From Zychaea mexicana (Eukaryota > Mucoromycota > Mucoromycetes > Mucorales > Lichtheimiaceae): a stretch of 64,000 nt of DNA. Position numbers and translations under genes: made by a program. This document shows, piece after piece, positions 22,931 to 35,550 of this stretch. The DNA lies in NCBI RefSeq assembly GCF_025766255.1, contig NW_026516689.1, forward strand, positions 372,001 to 436,000, given 5' to 3'. Under the pieces are notes generated by a model, which saw only the letters and a program-made list of their open reading frames with translations, made no database searches and had not been told where the DNA came from. Every line of letters starts with the position of its first letter. Position 1 is the first letter of the stretch.

Positions 22931-24820
22931 CCAGTGTTCAGTATGGTATTGCTGTTGCAATACTGAAAATATGCTGCTACTGATTGGTTAGTAAGTTGAT
23001 CAAGAAATGGAACGTACGAGTGAGGTTTTAGTTTATGTCATCCGCGTTATTTAGACTTAGTCATTGATTTTGATTGCATCTGTTGGACATCCATAAAGAT
23101 TCTCGTAATCGCTTCGAAATTAATAATAAGGTGTAAGAATTTATCGTTTGCACTGCTTTGAGAATAGCGCACGCGGATATTGTGTTTTGAGTAATTGAGA
23201 ATAGATCAAAGAGAGAAAGAGAAAAGAATCCTGGAGATACAAGAAAGGTTTTAAGCATCTGTCCTTACACAATAAGTCGGTGCTTCGCTTTTGATATTCT
23301 CGGTTGCTATGGCAACGGCCACTATATTTAGCGTAAAATTGGTACCTCGAGTTCAAACGATCTCATGACGTGAGAAGCTTTCCTTCTTGTGCCCATTTGA
23401 AAGCTAATTTAAACGGGGTATAGAAACATGCGTAGGTGCATCTTGAAAGAAGTGTAAAATTTTGTAAGAAGAATTCGTGGTGTATGCAATATCATGCCTC
23501 AAACACGGTTCTAAAATTCAAGAGACTTTACTATGTCGCGAGGAACATGACTCTTTCGCTTTTCATGTTGCGTCATTAATAGAAGCTAGAAGAAACATAT
23601 CCAAAACTTGCTTTGCTAATTGTTAAAATTGATAGAACAGAATGAGTGTAAATTTGAAAGAGGGTTGCCTAACGCTTCTTGGCACATTACATACATATCT
23701 ATTCGATATGCGCGCGTCAACGATCCCGTATATCCGTTGGCTTTAACATGTTTGGCACTTGTACCTACACCTATCTTAAAGCGTGCTACAGTGGTAGCAT
23801 TGAGTGAAAGTTTATCACTGCCCAAGGAAAGAGAATTCCTTGCTTGAGATTTTGATTTATGTGGATGGGGGTGGGGGTGTTAAGGGCAGTATCGTGAACC
23901 CCCAAGACAATCGAGAAGATTTCTTCGACGACAGAACTGGGAGCAGTTTCAAAATGTGTGTCGCCTCCGCCACTGCTACAGCTAGTAAATGCACCAAATG
24001 GTGATGTGACGTCCTACTTGAGTTCCTTTCGAGCTACCGATCACTAGGCTATCTACTAGTGATGGTGCGTTACTACGGAGAGTAGTTCTAAAAAAGATAC
24101 GATGATGCTGTTGTGTAAGAGGGTTCTATACAGAAAGAAGAAGGGGTTTATATCCTGGTGTGCAATGACCATTTTTCTTCTGTGTTCGCTGTATAAGTTG
24201 TAGTAGAAGAGTAGCTTCTATTACTCCTCCCCCATTCCCACATTGTACAGTAGATTATTTCATTCTCCCTTATTTTCTTGTCTTCCATCATTTTTCCGCC
24301 TTTTAGTACATGTCATAGCTTTTTATGTCGCTTTTTATGTTAACGGGACTATTCGCAGGATAGTTTGAAAACGTTGAATAAGATTTATAGTGGATTTTGC
24401 TACTCTTTCTTCACTACTTAGCAATCACCTATCCTAAAACGCGGTTTTTATACTTAACATTGAATGTGCATCCAGCAAGATTGTGCTTATATAGCATTCA
24501 TCAATTTTTCAATGAACTACCCTTCTTTACGCCACTTGCGAGAAAATAGAAAAGGGAACTGCTCTATGTCTTTAGATATATCTGGAGCAGAGGTGTGAGT
24601 GTTAAATAGGGAGTATTCAAGCAGGGGAGCCTTTCACAGGGAAGAGGAAAAAGAGGAAGAAAAAAATGGGATAAATCGAGGAGGCAAAAAGAAGAAAGCA
24701 GTGTAAGAGTCAGGATAAAGTTAAAGAAAAAAAAAGTCAAGATAAATAGGACGCCTCCAATCTCCTTCAAGTGTCGTAGCATTTCTCTTGTTGCTTTCCT
24801 TTTCTTACAGAAACTTAAAT
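22931..24820. other. Spacer with no supported gene
   Basis: Only short overlapping ORFs without motifs. Nothing recognised. Confidence 0.4.
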
Positions 24821-26052
24821 ATGAAGGTAAATATATATTTATATATATCTTACCTGTCCGGGGATGACGATGGCTGTATATATGACAACAATAACATATA
24901 ACGATAGTTGCTAACCAACAACCTGACGTATAAACATGCATAATCCAGTTGTCTCTTTGTGCCTCGTTTTTGCTCGGTGCATCCATGTTGGCGCCCGCCA
25001 CATTGGCTGACACAGAATACTTTAATTCGCCCCAAGCCGGTTCCGTTTACTACCCTGGTTCAAAGGTCGTCTTTACTTTGGACAAGATTAATGATGACGA
25101 AGACAAGGTCATTTTTGCCAAATTGTACAGACATGATGATGAAGAAGCTGCAGTACAACGTCCTACTCTATTGAAAAAGCCACCATCGGATAACAACGAT
25201 GATGATAAAGACGATAATGACGACGACGAAGGCGACGATGATGATAATGATGATGATGATGACAATGATGATGATGATGATGATGATGATGACGATGACG
25301 ATGACGATGACGATGATAAGGATGACGATGATAAGGATGACGATGATAAGGATGACGATGACGATGACGATGATAATGATGATGATGATGATGATGAAGA
25401 CGGTGATAGCTCACAGTAAGTATCACTGTACATAGGTTGTTCAGATACGTAGGACAATATAAAAAGCTCACCATCACATCGTAAAAACTGTAGCACTTCA
25501 TATGTCGATACCATCAGCACATTCTACGGCGCCAACATTGGCGATGACAATAGTGACTTCACCTTCATGTGGACCGTGCCTAAACTTCCCGCGGGCAAGT
25601 ACCATGTGCAAATGGATGAACAGCAGATTGACAAAGTTACTCAGAGCCAACAGGGCGATTCGGGTGACCAAGATGACTTGACAAGAAGTCGAACTTTCTT
25701 TATCGTGTCTAATGCAGATGCTGCCGCTGCGACTACTCCTAGTGGTATAACTAATACATATGGTCAACAACAACAAGCCCCTTCTTCAGGTGCCAAGGTT
25801 CCTCAAGAACAACAACAATCAACATCGCAACAACAGTTGCAACCAGAGCAACAAGTGGTACAGAGCACATACCAACAGCCTCCACAACAACAAACAGTAC
25901 AACAACATCCCCCAGGATACCGTATGGGTCAACAACAGCCATCTGTTACTACTACTACCACTATCACTAATACTCCTGTTGCTGTGGCAAACAATGCTCT
26001 TCGGAAACGTCAGGAGACCAAAGATAAGATTCGTGCCGCCAAACGACAATAG
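24821..26052 (+). CDS. Secreted Kre9/Knh1-like Ig-fold protein with poly-Asp insert (3 exons, 343 aa)
   Basis: Predicted extracellular or wall protein of the Ser/Thr-rich Kre9/Knh1-type family. Exons: 24821-24826 (only ATGAAG), 24949-25415, 25494-26052. The tiny first exon is needed: with it the protein begins MKLSLCASFLLGASMLAPA, a clear signal peptide, while no ATG exists in frame just upstream of 24949. The Kre9-type domain (about 24-205) begins DTEYFNSPQAGSVYYPGSKV and ends with TFMWTVPKLPAGKYHVQM, the usual 'wtvP...G.Y' strand. Within it, residues about 83-155 are almost all Asp (with a few Lys/Asn), encoded by GAT/GAC repeats. The C-terminus is Gln/Pro/Thr-rich and ends in basic residues, with no hydrophobic GPI signal. 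The family is linked to beta-1,6-glucan assembly in yeast; its role here is unknown. Confidence 0.88.
25197..25402 (+). repeat. (GAT/GAC)n trinucleotide tract coding for poly-Asp
   Basis: Nearly uninterrupted GAT/GAC codons with an internal three-copy motif of AAG-GAT-GAC-GAT type. It lies within an exon and preserves frame, so length changes would add or remove Asp residues. The opposite strand reads as long Ser- or His-rich shadow ORFs. Confidence 0.9.
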
Positions 26053-26373
26053 ATCCCTCCCTTCTTACTAGTACATAAAAGAAATATCCGTTTTTTCTAT
26101 TCTTCCCTTCTTTTCCCTTGTTCTTCATCCTTTCGCCCATCCCAGCTACTCCTTATTACATACTCGCAAATAGTCTTTTTAATTTCCCGCTTCCTTGTCT
26201 TTGCAAAGATACTTTACATACATATGATATATTCCCCCTTGAATATAAAAAATTGGGCATTTTATTATCGAACGAAATGCTGTTGCTGGTGGTGTATAAA
26301 TGTCTAATGGTGCGAATCGGGCTATAGATAAAACACGCGTTATGTTAATATATCTTATATTTCTCTTTGTAGA
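26053..26373. other. Convergent intergenic region
   Basis: Lies between the 3' ends of the Kre9-like gene (+) and NDUFB9 (-). Pyrimidine-rich plus strand; no gene seen. Confidence 0.6.
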
Positions 26374-26820
26374 CTACTTCATTTCAATCATATTTACCAC
26401 AAGAGGAGGAAGGTTACGTTCCCACTTGGTACCTTCGGGGCCCAAGTACACTATTTAATGAAATGAAAATGTTTGGTAAGTATAATATATGTAAACCATC
26501 ATATGACTACCAAAACTACTATTGTTGCTGCTTATTCTAGTAGTATGAATAGTCTCGTCAATTTCAATAAAATAAACATTACGTTTGTAAGGATCAGGGT
26601 GAGCCCAAGCTTGAAGCTCCTTTTCGGTATTCTTCAACAAAAGTTGCAGTTCTTTGGGGTTGGTGACATGCTTGTTGCGTTCGAATTGAGCACGAATGTC
26701 AAGCGCTTTTTGGCGCCACAAATCGCGTTGAATGTACCAGTCGAGAGATAACTTGAGCGAACGCTTGTACAAGGATTGCACGTGAAGTCGGTGTGCGTTT
26801 TGGAATGTGGCTGCCGACAT
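26374..26820 (-). CDS. NDUFB9: Complex I subunit NDUFB9 / B22, LYR family (2 exons, 104 aa)
   Basis: Accessory subunit of mitochondrial NADH:ubiquinone oxidoreductase (membrane arm). Exons 26820-26583 and 26450-26374, joined in phase 1. Start MSAATFQNAHRLHVQSLYKRS; the LYK-R run is the LYR-type motif that contacts the mitochondrial acyl carrier protein in this family. The conserved WYIQRDLWR helix and HPDPYK segment follow, then the second exon ends WERNLPPLVVNMIEMK. Length is close to other fungal homologues. No presequence is expected for this family. Confidence 0.92.
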
Positions 26821-27506
26821 TTTTTATGAAAGAGTGGGGGTGGTAGTAGTAGTAGCACCAGTGAAGGCTGTTTATTGGTAAAATTGGTTAGGGATTTTGT
26901 TCGGACGCTGGGAAATGAGAGCAGTCACCAGTGACGCCGACAACAGAGAGACAAGCCTAATCAGTGTAATACACAGGCTGCATTATTTTTTTTTATCGGG
27001 ATTGCTGTTGCACACGAGAGAAAGGAGGAGAGATAAGAATGGATGACACCAGTGTTCAGCTAACCTTCGACCTTGGGACTAAAGCTCTCGCGCATTTAGG
27101 CCGGCCACATAAGATTCATTTACAATGGGATCTTGGACCAAACATCATAGTGGCGTGCAAATATTTGGCAGGATCGTTGTTGTTATGGAAGTCATTGGAG
27201 GTGAGAGAGATCATGTCACAATAAGTAATATGTATAATTAGTACTAATAGCGTAAAAAAAACTTAGTCCTTGACGAGTATTCTGGTTGCTTGGATAACAT
27301 CATCATCACGGAGGCGCCAGACAGAAGGAAACAAATAAAAGTTGCGATGGATAATATAGCTCGTGACTCTTTTCAAATCGGGCCGAAGTGTGTTCCCAAC
27401 GGGAAAGTAAAGGAAAGAAGAATCTGCATATATTCTCTCCCTGTCTGTTTTTCTTTGCCTTTTTTTCTGTTTCACTTCTTTTATAAATCTTGTACACGAA
27501 AAACAT
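26821..27506. other. Divergent promoter region
   Basis: Lies between the starts of NDUFB9 (-) and the Mpv17-like gene (+). A 61-codon plus-strand ORF at 27039-27224 and a coding-like minus-strand stretch ending at 27263 (27420-27263) were noticed, but neither shows a known motif. Confidence 0.4.
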
Positions 27507-28315
27507 ATGAACTCGTTAAGAGGGCTTCGAGATGTCTACAATCGATCCTATAATAAGCGACCCATCATTACGCTTTGTATTACAAACGGGATTCTCGGGG
27601 CCTTGAGCGACGGGCTTGCGCAGGCAATTACCTATCGCGACAAGCATACAAAGCAACTACCCGAACGACTACGACAACATGAAGATCAATGGCCACCACA
27701 ACCAGCGTACGATGGCATGCGAACGTCTCGGTTTGCATTGTATAATGTCTGTGTGGCACCGTTTGTGGGCAAATGGTACATGGTGCTTGACAAGTATTTT
27801 CCCATGCCCGGGGTAGGCAAGCCTGGCCGCGACGTTGTTGCACTTAAGCGCATGGTTAGTTTTTGCTGTTATTGATTTTGATGATGCTGTTGTTGTTGTC
27901 ATGTTGATATAATTTTGACATCCAGCTCTCCTACACAATACCCCGCTCTTATAATACTACCGTCATGACCCATCATTACCATCAACCCAAAAGCTAAACC
28001 GCTTCGTTCTAGGTCACGGATCAGGTGGTCTTTGCACCCAGCAGTTTGGCCATGTTCTTTACAACCATGGGTCTGATAGAAAGTGGAAACTGGCAGGGAG
28101 TTCGCGAGAAGTTTCGAGACGCTTACAGCTCAGCATTGATCGCCAATTACTCAGTCTGGCCGGTTGTCCAACTGATTAATTTCAAGATAATGCCCCTGCA
28201 GTATCGATTACCGTTCGTCAGCTCGTTGGGTATACTGTGGAATGCTTATCTGAGCTGGATCAACAATGCCTCCAAAGAGGAAGAGGAAGTGATAGAAGAA
28301 CATCGGCAGCAGTAG
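27507..28315 (+). CDS. Mpv17/PMP22 family membrane protein (2 exons, 216 aa)
   Basis: Four-helix integral protein of mitochondrial inner or peroxisomal membranes (the family includes yeast Sym1, human MPV17 and PXMP2). Exons 27507-27854 and 28013-28315, phase-0 junction ...LKRM|VTDQVVF. Family signatures are present: KRPIITLCITNGILGALSDGLAQ near residue 18, the R-x-x-R-F-x-x-YN...P...WY block near residues 75-91, and the C-terminal VWPVVQLINFKIMPLQYR...WNAYLSW box. The end is acidic. It faces LYS2 tail to tail with 230 nt between stops. Which organelle it serves cannot be told from sequence alone. Confidence 0.93.
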
Positions 28316-28545
28316 AAGCAACTCTAGCATAGAAGGACCTGCTTCTGCTTCGGTCTAACCGTAAAATTAAGTACCATCCATTCAATTCATCATCATCAAG
28401 ACATTATTCTACATGCACAATATAGTGGAGTTTTATTATAGTGAGAGGGAAATATATGTGTATTATCTACAAGGGGACATTAAGAAAGAGGAACTTTTCA
28501 AAAGAAAGAAGTGTACTGTATTATCTATAAATGGGTTTGCTGTTT

Positions 28546-31500
28546 TTAATGTTTAGCGCCACTTCGCTGCAACAAAGTGACCTCAGCTTCCAACTTGGGC
28601 AACTCGCGAGCCTTGACATTTGGTTCTGGAAGGAATCCAACCTTGATAAGATATGCGTAATACAAGCCGAGCAAGTCATCACCCATGCGTGGACAAGTGA
28701 TGCCCTCTTTGGCCAATACGGCCTGCGTATGGCTATCATTGAGCTGGGCGCTCTTGGTCGAAGTCGGCAAATCATCCAAGACAAAGTGCAAGAGCGGGAA
28801 CAGCGAGTGATCCTGCGACTGGAGGGTAAACTCCATCAACTTGTTACGCCAATCAATGTACTCGGTCTGCTTGCAGACATAGCCATAGGTAGCCAAGGTG
28901 CTGAATAGATCGTTGTACGTAAAGTCCGAAGGGTGAGTTACTTGCAAAACGCCCAACTGGGTCGAGTCCTTGTCATGGTAAGCGGCAGCACCAACCACAG
29001 CAGCAACATAATCGACCGAGCAGCAGTTGACGACATTGGACATGGATGGAATGTATCCAAGCTCGATACAGCCCTTGACCAAACGCCAGATGAAATCGTC
29101 GGCATTGGTGACACCGCTCTTACTATCACCCAAAATGTAACCCGGTCGCACAATGGTAGCGGGCATGCCACGGCTGCGAGCTTCCAGAATGAGCTTTTCG
29201 GCCACCCACTTGGACTGACCATAACCGCTCTCCAGACCCGTACGAGCGCCTTCCAAATTGTCAGTTTCGTTCACGGCTTCGCGCAAATTGACGTAATGGG
29301 CAGTGTCCAGCACCGACGTGGATGACACAAAGTGGAATGACTTTGACTTTTGGTTCGATGCTAAACGCATAGCCCACGCTGTGCCAATGACGTTCGCAGC
29401 ACGCAGTTGCTGGTAAGGATAGACCCAGTGGACAAGCGCACCGTTGTGGATCACAGCATCGGATTCAGCAGACCATTTGTTCCAGTCGGCTTCAGACAAA
29501 CCAAGACGGTCTTGACCCAGGTCACCGCAAACAGCTACAATACGGTCAGCCCAGCTGTCTTGCCAGACCAAGTGGCCAGCAGCAGCCTTTTTGACACGTT
29601 CAAAGGCAGAAGCGGCATCCTTGGAACGAACAATGCAGACAACGCGAGTGTTCTCATAGCCAAGCAACTTGGCGAGAATGAAAGCGCCCAAGAAACCGGT
29701 GGCACCGGTCAACACGAATGTGCGCTTGTCGCCAGCGGCAGGTGCAGCCAAAGGCTGATAAGATGCTTCCAGGAATTCTTCGCTAAGCTTAGGCAGATCT
29801 GCAGCATAATCGACAACTTCCTTTTGTGGCGCTTCTTGTCCTTTTGCTTCCTCAGGCTTGTCCGTATCCAGCAACAACAAATCACTGTTTTGCAACCTGG
29901 CCACTTGGCGTGCAAGACCACGGATGGTAGGTTCGGCAAACACCAAGTTGAGCGGAGCATCGACTTGGAACTTTTGGCGGATCTCGAAGATCAAGCGGGT
30001 AGCAATAAGCGAGTGGCCACCAATGTCGAAAAAGTTCTCGTCCAAACCAATGACAGGGTCAGGCGAAGGCAAAAGCTGTTGCCAGATTTCATGGATTTGA
30101 CGTTCAGTCTCGTTCATGTCGGGCAACTTGTCCTTGTTGGCTTGGCAGGAAGCACCAGCCGCTGCACCTGCTGGGTTACCCTGGAACTGAGCCGTGTCGG
30201 GGAAAGGCAGAGCGTTCTTGTCAGTCTTGCCGTTGGGCGTCAGAGGCATACGAACCAGAGGAACGAACACAGAAGGAATAGCATAGGTAGGCAGCTTCTT
30301 TTTCAAAAAGTCACGAACATCCTTGATCAAGCGACGGTATCTGTGACGCGAGCGGATATCGTTAGATCCGCGGTCTTCGGCATCGTCGGTAGCACTGGCA
30401 AATTCATCATTGGCCGTTTGCACGGGGACAAAGTAGGCGACCAACGTCTGTTCTTCGTTCTTGTCACGACGGACCAAGGTGACGTTTTCACGGATCATGG
30501 GATGCTGCGACAAGTGGGTATCAATTTCACCCAACTCGATACGGAAACCACGGATCTTGACCTGGTCATCAGCACGGCCAGTGCACTCGACATTACCATC
30601 AGGACGGTAGCGACCCAAATCACCCGAACGATACATACGATCACGCTTTCCCTGCCAGAACTCGCGCCATTCACTACCTTGAACCAACGACTCATCCTTG
30701 CAATCATCACCGTTAGGCTGGTCCACAAACCAATTGGGAATGAACTTTTCCGCCGTAGCCTCGGGCAAGCGCAAGTAGCCTTCAGACAGACCGGGAGCAC
30801 GGACATAGATTTCACCAATTTCACCGACACCGCACATCTTGGTACGGTCGTGGCGATTCACGACCAAAAGCTGGACGTTGACCATACCTTTGCCAGCAGG
30901 AATGACTTCCTTTTGCGAAGTCAAAAAGGCAGGGTGGCTGGATCGAGCAGGCACGATATAGTACGAGACGGATCGTTGGGTTTCGGTGGTGCCGTACATG
31001 TTGATCACCGCCACGTTGGGTGCAAACTTTTGGATACGAGCAGCATCACGCTTTGTCAAAATATCACCGACAAAGAATGCGTTGCGCAAGGTAGGAATTT
31101 CGCTGGTAGCGTGCGAGGACAGCAATTGACCCATGGCTGGTGTCAAGTGAGTGATGGTGACCTGTGAGCGGTTCATCCATTCGGCGAGTCGGCCTGGAAT
31201 ACCTATGTCTTCGGATGTAGGCACATGTAATTCGGCACCAAAGAATAAGGGCGTAAAGATATCGCGCTGGATAGGATCGTGAGCAATACCAGAAAGCATG
31301 GTGAACTTGTCCTCGCTGGAAATGCCAAACTGTTCGGCCATCCATGGATAAAAGTGGGTCAGCGAAAAGTGACGGCCGCGTACACCTATTTGAGAAAGGG
31401 GGGAATAATTAAAGGTCAATTCTAAGTTTTAGTAAAAGTGGGGGAGAAAAGCTTACCCTTGGGAATGCCGGTACTGCCACTCGTGAAACTGAGAGTACCA

Positions 31501-33023
31501 ATGCTATCAGGGCCGATCACCACACCCACATTCTTCGCTGCCTTGTCGCGTACAGAGTCCAAGACATCATCAGCGCCATCATTTACAGCACCACCAGCCA
31601 GCTTGCCATCCTTGTGCAATTTGAGCGTAGGAATTTCACAGACGATGTCCTGTTCCTTCTTGATATAATCTCGGACAGAGTCGGCGATCTTACCGGCTTC
31701 TTGAATAACAACCAAACCCTTGGGCTTGGCGACTTGCAAGTAGATTTCTTGACGTGCAGGTGGGTAAGCAGGGTCTATTTTTTTTAGAGTTTAATATCGC
31801 TGTGAGTTCTTTTTTGTGTTTAAAACCCCAGCTTCCTCCGTCATCATCATCATCATCACGGCAAATAACTTACCAATGACACTGAACGTGGCACCAGCCT
31901 TCAAAACACCCATGATAGCCACAACCAAATCCACACCACGGTACGCATAAATCATGACAACATCCTCGCGCTTGATACCGTTATCGACCAAGTAATGAGC
32001 AACCAAATTCGAAGCATGATGGATTTGCTGATACGTGTAGACGACCTTGGGATCGGTTGGGACATCCGAGGATTCAATGATACAGGTACGTTCAGGATGT
32101 TTTTCAGCATTGGCAGCAAAGATATCAGGGATGGCGCCACGCCACAGGGACCAATGCAGATCCGAGGTAGGATCAGGCAATTCGGAATCAGCTGACTGGT
32201 AGTCCGACAAGGCGATCTGACCTACGGGCGTTTCTGGTGCACCAACGGCGGACAACAAGATGGACTCCATTTGAGAAAAAATGTATTGGATGCGGCGAGG
32301 CGAGAACAAGATCTGGTTGTACACGATACGGACGGACGTTTCAGTCGAATTTTCAGGCGTGGAGATGAAGACAGTCAAGTCAGCCGTGGTAGATGTGGAA
32401 GACAATTGGGTTTGCGTTGGAGCGTCCGTTTCATTATAGAACCGCACGCGGAAAAGTGGACGGCGGTGGTCCGGATCTGTGCCCTCTTCCATGTACTCGA
32501 CCAATCTTTCAAAAGGAACCTCTTCTTCTAGTGCCTTTGCTTCAACCTTTTTTATACATAAACAAAAATCAGTTCCCTTTATTCTGCGCGTCTCCAAAAA
32601 AAACTTCCGCAGTAAAAGCCCAATCATTGTTTTTCCAGCCCTGCTCCCCGCAGTAGCAGCAAGGCATCTAAACCGAGTGGAATACATTACCCTTTGCACC
32701 ATCTTGACAATTTCTTCAAACGTACTGGTTGGGCTTGTTTCGAGACGAAGGACTAGGGTATTGTTGTCGGGCGAAGAGGAACCGACAGCGAACTCTTCAT
32801 CACCAGTATAGCGTTGCAAAAGAATAGCAAAGGCAGCTAGAAAAACGTGAAATGGCTTGGCATCACCATCTTGGCTATTGTATGTCACAGAGAACCTGTG
32901 GGATTGGACTTCTTCAACGGTTCTTGCAGGCAAAGGTCTTGGATAATCGGTGGGTGTAAGCAAATCCGACAAGTTTGCCAAGTGTTGCTTCCATGATTGG
33001 AGTCGTTCTTCAGTATCAGTCAT
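28546..33023 (-). CDS. LYS2: L-2-aminoadipate reductase, large subunit (4 exons, 1387 aa)
   Basis: NRPS-like cytosolic enzyme that adenylates alpha-aminoadipate, holds it as a thioester and reduces it to the semialdehyde: a key step of fungal lysine synthesis. Exons: 33023-32691, 32546-31874, 31774-31457, 31385-28546 (4164 nt). Order of domains: N-terminal condensation-like region; adenylation domain with FTSGSTGIPKG at 432-442 (split by an intron) and YRSGDLGRY; carrier domain with GGHSL, whose Ser900 should receive phosphopantetheine; reductase domain with the NADPH motif GATGFLG at 1002-1008 and an active-site YGQSK. The length matches yeast Lys2 (about 1390 aa). Activation would need a Lys5-type transferase elsewhere. 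Intron 1 (32690-32547) is 144 nt and has no stop in frame. A 586-codon plus-strand ORF opposite exon 4 is an antisense shadow. Confidence 0.97.
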
Positions 33024-33878
33024 ATTATAGAAGAGAAGTATATATATACAGGGAAAAGGGAAACAGAATAGAAGTTATATATAAAAAAAGATGTCAAAGA
33101 AGGAAGTAAAAAGTCATAATTGATGCGCGACAAATATATATAATGCTGATTAGTTTTGCTGGTTTCAAGATCGAGATTATCAGCAGTCACCGTGAGTTTT
33201 TTGACGCACAAGAACAAAGATAAACTCAGCTCGACGACCAATCTTTCATCTCGTCTCTAAAGTCTTTTTATGGTTGCTTGATCTTTTCGGGACTTGATTA
33301 ACTTGACATGCATCCAATTTGCTGCCATAGCAATGGTGGGGATTTAAGTTTACCTTGGCAACAAGTCTCTAGTTACTATGGTATTTTCTTGCAACAAATG
33401 GCTGTTACAGCTACAATGACATACCATTTTTCCAGTATAATCTGGACTTGTAAACGCCTTCAATGTATAAATAGAGTATACATGTGCGGAAGAGCCACAG
33501 TTTTCTCCTCATATATAATGTAATACTTGGTGAAAAACATTTTGCCGGTCGAACCACATTTTGCCTTTCGCCGTTACACACGCTTCTCACCTAATACGTC
33601 GTTCGCTATGTCAAAACTGGATATCATTATGCAAAGGTTTTTTCTTTTTCGGTAAGAAAATATAAAAACTACAACTAGTACATCAGTTAAAGCTGGGACA
33701 ATGAAGAGAGAGAGAACGAAAAGGAAAAATAACTATATATTCAAAAGAGGCGATGGATAAAAGTTCTATGCAAGGATGATTTAAGAGGTAGTAGTTGAGA
33801 GGAAGAAAATGACCGAGGTATAATATAATAACTATGATAATTATAAAAGTAGTAGTAGTAGTAGTGAAGATGAATAAA
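33024..33878. other. Spacer between KEI1 and LYS2
   Basis: LYS2 promoter side plus the KEI1 3' UTR. Has an (AGT)n run near 33849-33866. No gene seen. Confidence 0.5.
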
Positions 33879-34828
33879 CTATGCTGACAGATGGCGCTCT
33901 CTTGTTTCGCTGTGGGAGGACATGCTGTAATCAATGTCATCCAAATCTTGGTCGACTGCAGCGGCTAATTTTGAATAGTGTGCTCTACCGATCGACTTAT
34001 AATATGACGTTAACACTACGGCAAAATAAATCTACGAATAGCAATTAATAAATGAACTCTTTATTCTTCCCAAAACTCAAGGGGGGGAGGGTGCGTTAAA
34101 CTTACATGAATCATGCGAAGTGCAACCAACATGATGATACTAACAATGCCTTCCATGCGAAAAACGTCGTCATGCTCTTGTTGCTTGACCGGATCATTGG
34201 CTAACTCAGGAAGGCTGTGGTCCGTGTAGACGTACCATTTTACTGCGAAAATGGACGTCGTCATGATGCTCACAAGGCAATCAACCCAATAGAAAATAGT
34301 ATACCAACGAACAGCTCGTACATTATCCTAAGATATGTTTGTACATATTCAATTTTTGATTACATGTTATACCCCCTTTCCTACAACCGTGAGAAAACTG
34401 GAAAAGGTAATTACAGTGTGAATGCCATACAAGCCTCGGGCGAAAATAAAGACAGAAAGCAACGAATAAATGTAAACGGCAAACGCAAACGGGTCGCTAG
34501 TGTCGAATGAAATAAGACCGTAGAATCCAGAAAGCTTATTGAGCTAAGTTATTGGTAGAATAGTAACAGCGATTAGGTTTCCACTGTAAAAATGTACAGC
34601 AGTGAACATTTTAATTTTCACGAAATGAAATAGAACTCACAATGCCAAAGATGGTGATAATGAGCACACCTAGTACATATAACAAACAAACAATACTTAA
34701 GTTTCAAAACAAAATTATATTCTTTCGTCACCATTTCTCTCCCTTTTGCATAAATGTCAAGGTAGTTTACCAGTTTCAATGGGAATAAATCCGCAACAAG
34801 AGCGTGGTCGAGAAAGTAGAGCTGCCAT
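33879..34828 (-). CDS. KEI1: Inositol phosphorylceramide synthase regulatory subunit Kei1 (5 exons, 193 aa)
   Basis: Golgi membrane partner of the Aur1 catalytic subunit in fungal sphingolipid synthesis. Exons: 34828-34771, 34669-34641 (29 nt), 34534-34415, 34327-34106, 34031-33879; all GT-AG and in frame (582 nt). Starts MAALLSRPRSCCGFIPIET; the 'GFIPIxTG' opening followed by a hydrophobic helix and GFYGLISF matches the Kei1 family. Several further membrane segments follow (FAFAVYIYSLLSVFIFARG, IFYWVDCLVSIM, a helix around SIIMLVALRMIHIYFAVVL). The tail is short, acidic and Ser-rich. The small exons hide it from simple ORF searches. Identification rests on the N-terminal block and topology, because I could not align it. 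Confidence 0.82.
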
Positions 34829-35550
34829 TGTTTGTTTCAACTAAAAGAACTGCTATGAAATAAAAGAAAAACAGCACACCACCTTTATGAAAAGCGGCGG
34901 CGGTGCCGAAACTTTTTAACCGTACCGGACAAACGGCAGCCGATGCGCAACAACGACGAGTGGAGGCGGAGGGAAAAATGGCTGTTGCCTCGTTTTGGTA
35001 CGTCAAGTGAACTCTGATTGGCTTAAGGATGCCTTTCATATGGGTTTCGTATACACCTCTACTGGGGGCTCACATTATGTGCATACAACCACGCTGCCAG
35101 ATTTATGCTTCCAGTCTGTTCCATAATACAAAGTAAGTGAAATTGTTAGGTTGCTTAAATGCGATGGATAATACATGTATAATGATGCAATAACACATAC
35201 TATATTCAACAGCAGCTTTATCATTAAAGCAGTAGTAGTCGAAGAATATATACTTCCTGTCCAAGAAAATTGAAATTTTATTAATACAATAGTTGATGGA
35301 CATATCGCTGATTTTACTTAAGCTTACATCTCGCTACTAAATCGCTAGCAAAAGCATAGCTCAATTTAACAGTGGGCAATTGACACCTGTGCTTGTCTTG
35401 TTATTACGTTTACGAGCTAGTAGAAAACGGCAGCAGCGAGTGACATAATAGCAGCTACTTAAGCTAACATATACAGATTACAGAGAATGGAGTAAGCCCA
35501 ATACAATCAATCCTGTCCATACTCATCAGTATTTGTAAGGAGCGTGACCA

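Noticed and set aside
25050..25520. Minus-strand poly-Ser ORF and overlapping poly-His ORF
   Set aside because: Both are mirror readings of the GAT/GAC repeat in the Kre9-like exon.
29407..31167. 586-codon plus-strand ORF
   Set aside because: It lies exactly opposite LYS2 exon 4, whose domains are clear. The plus-strand product has no motif and is an antisense shadow caused by codon bias.
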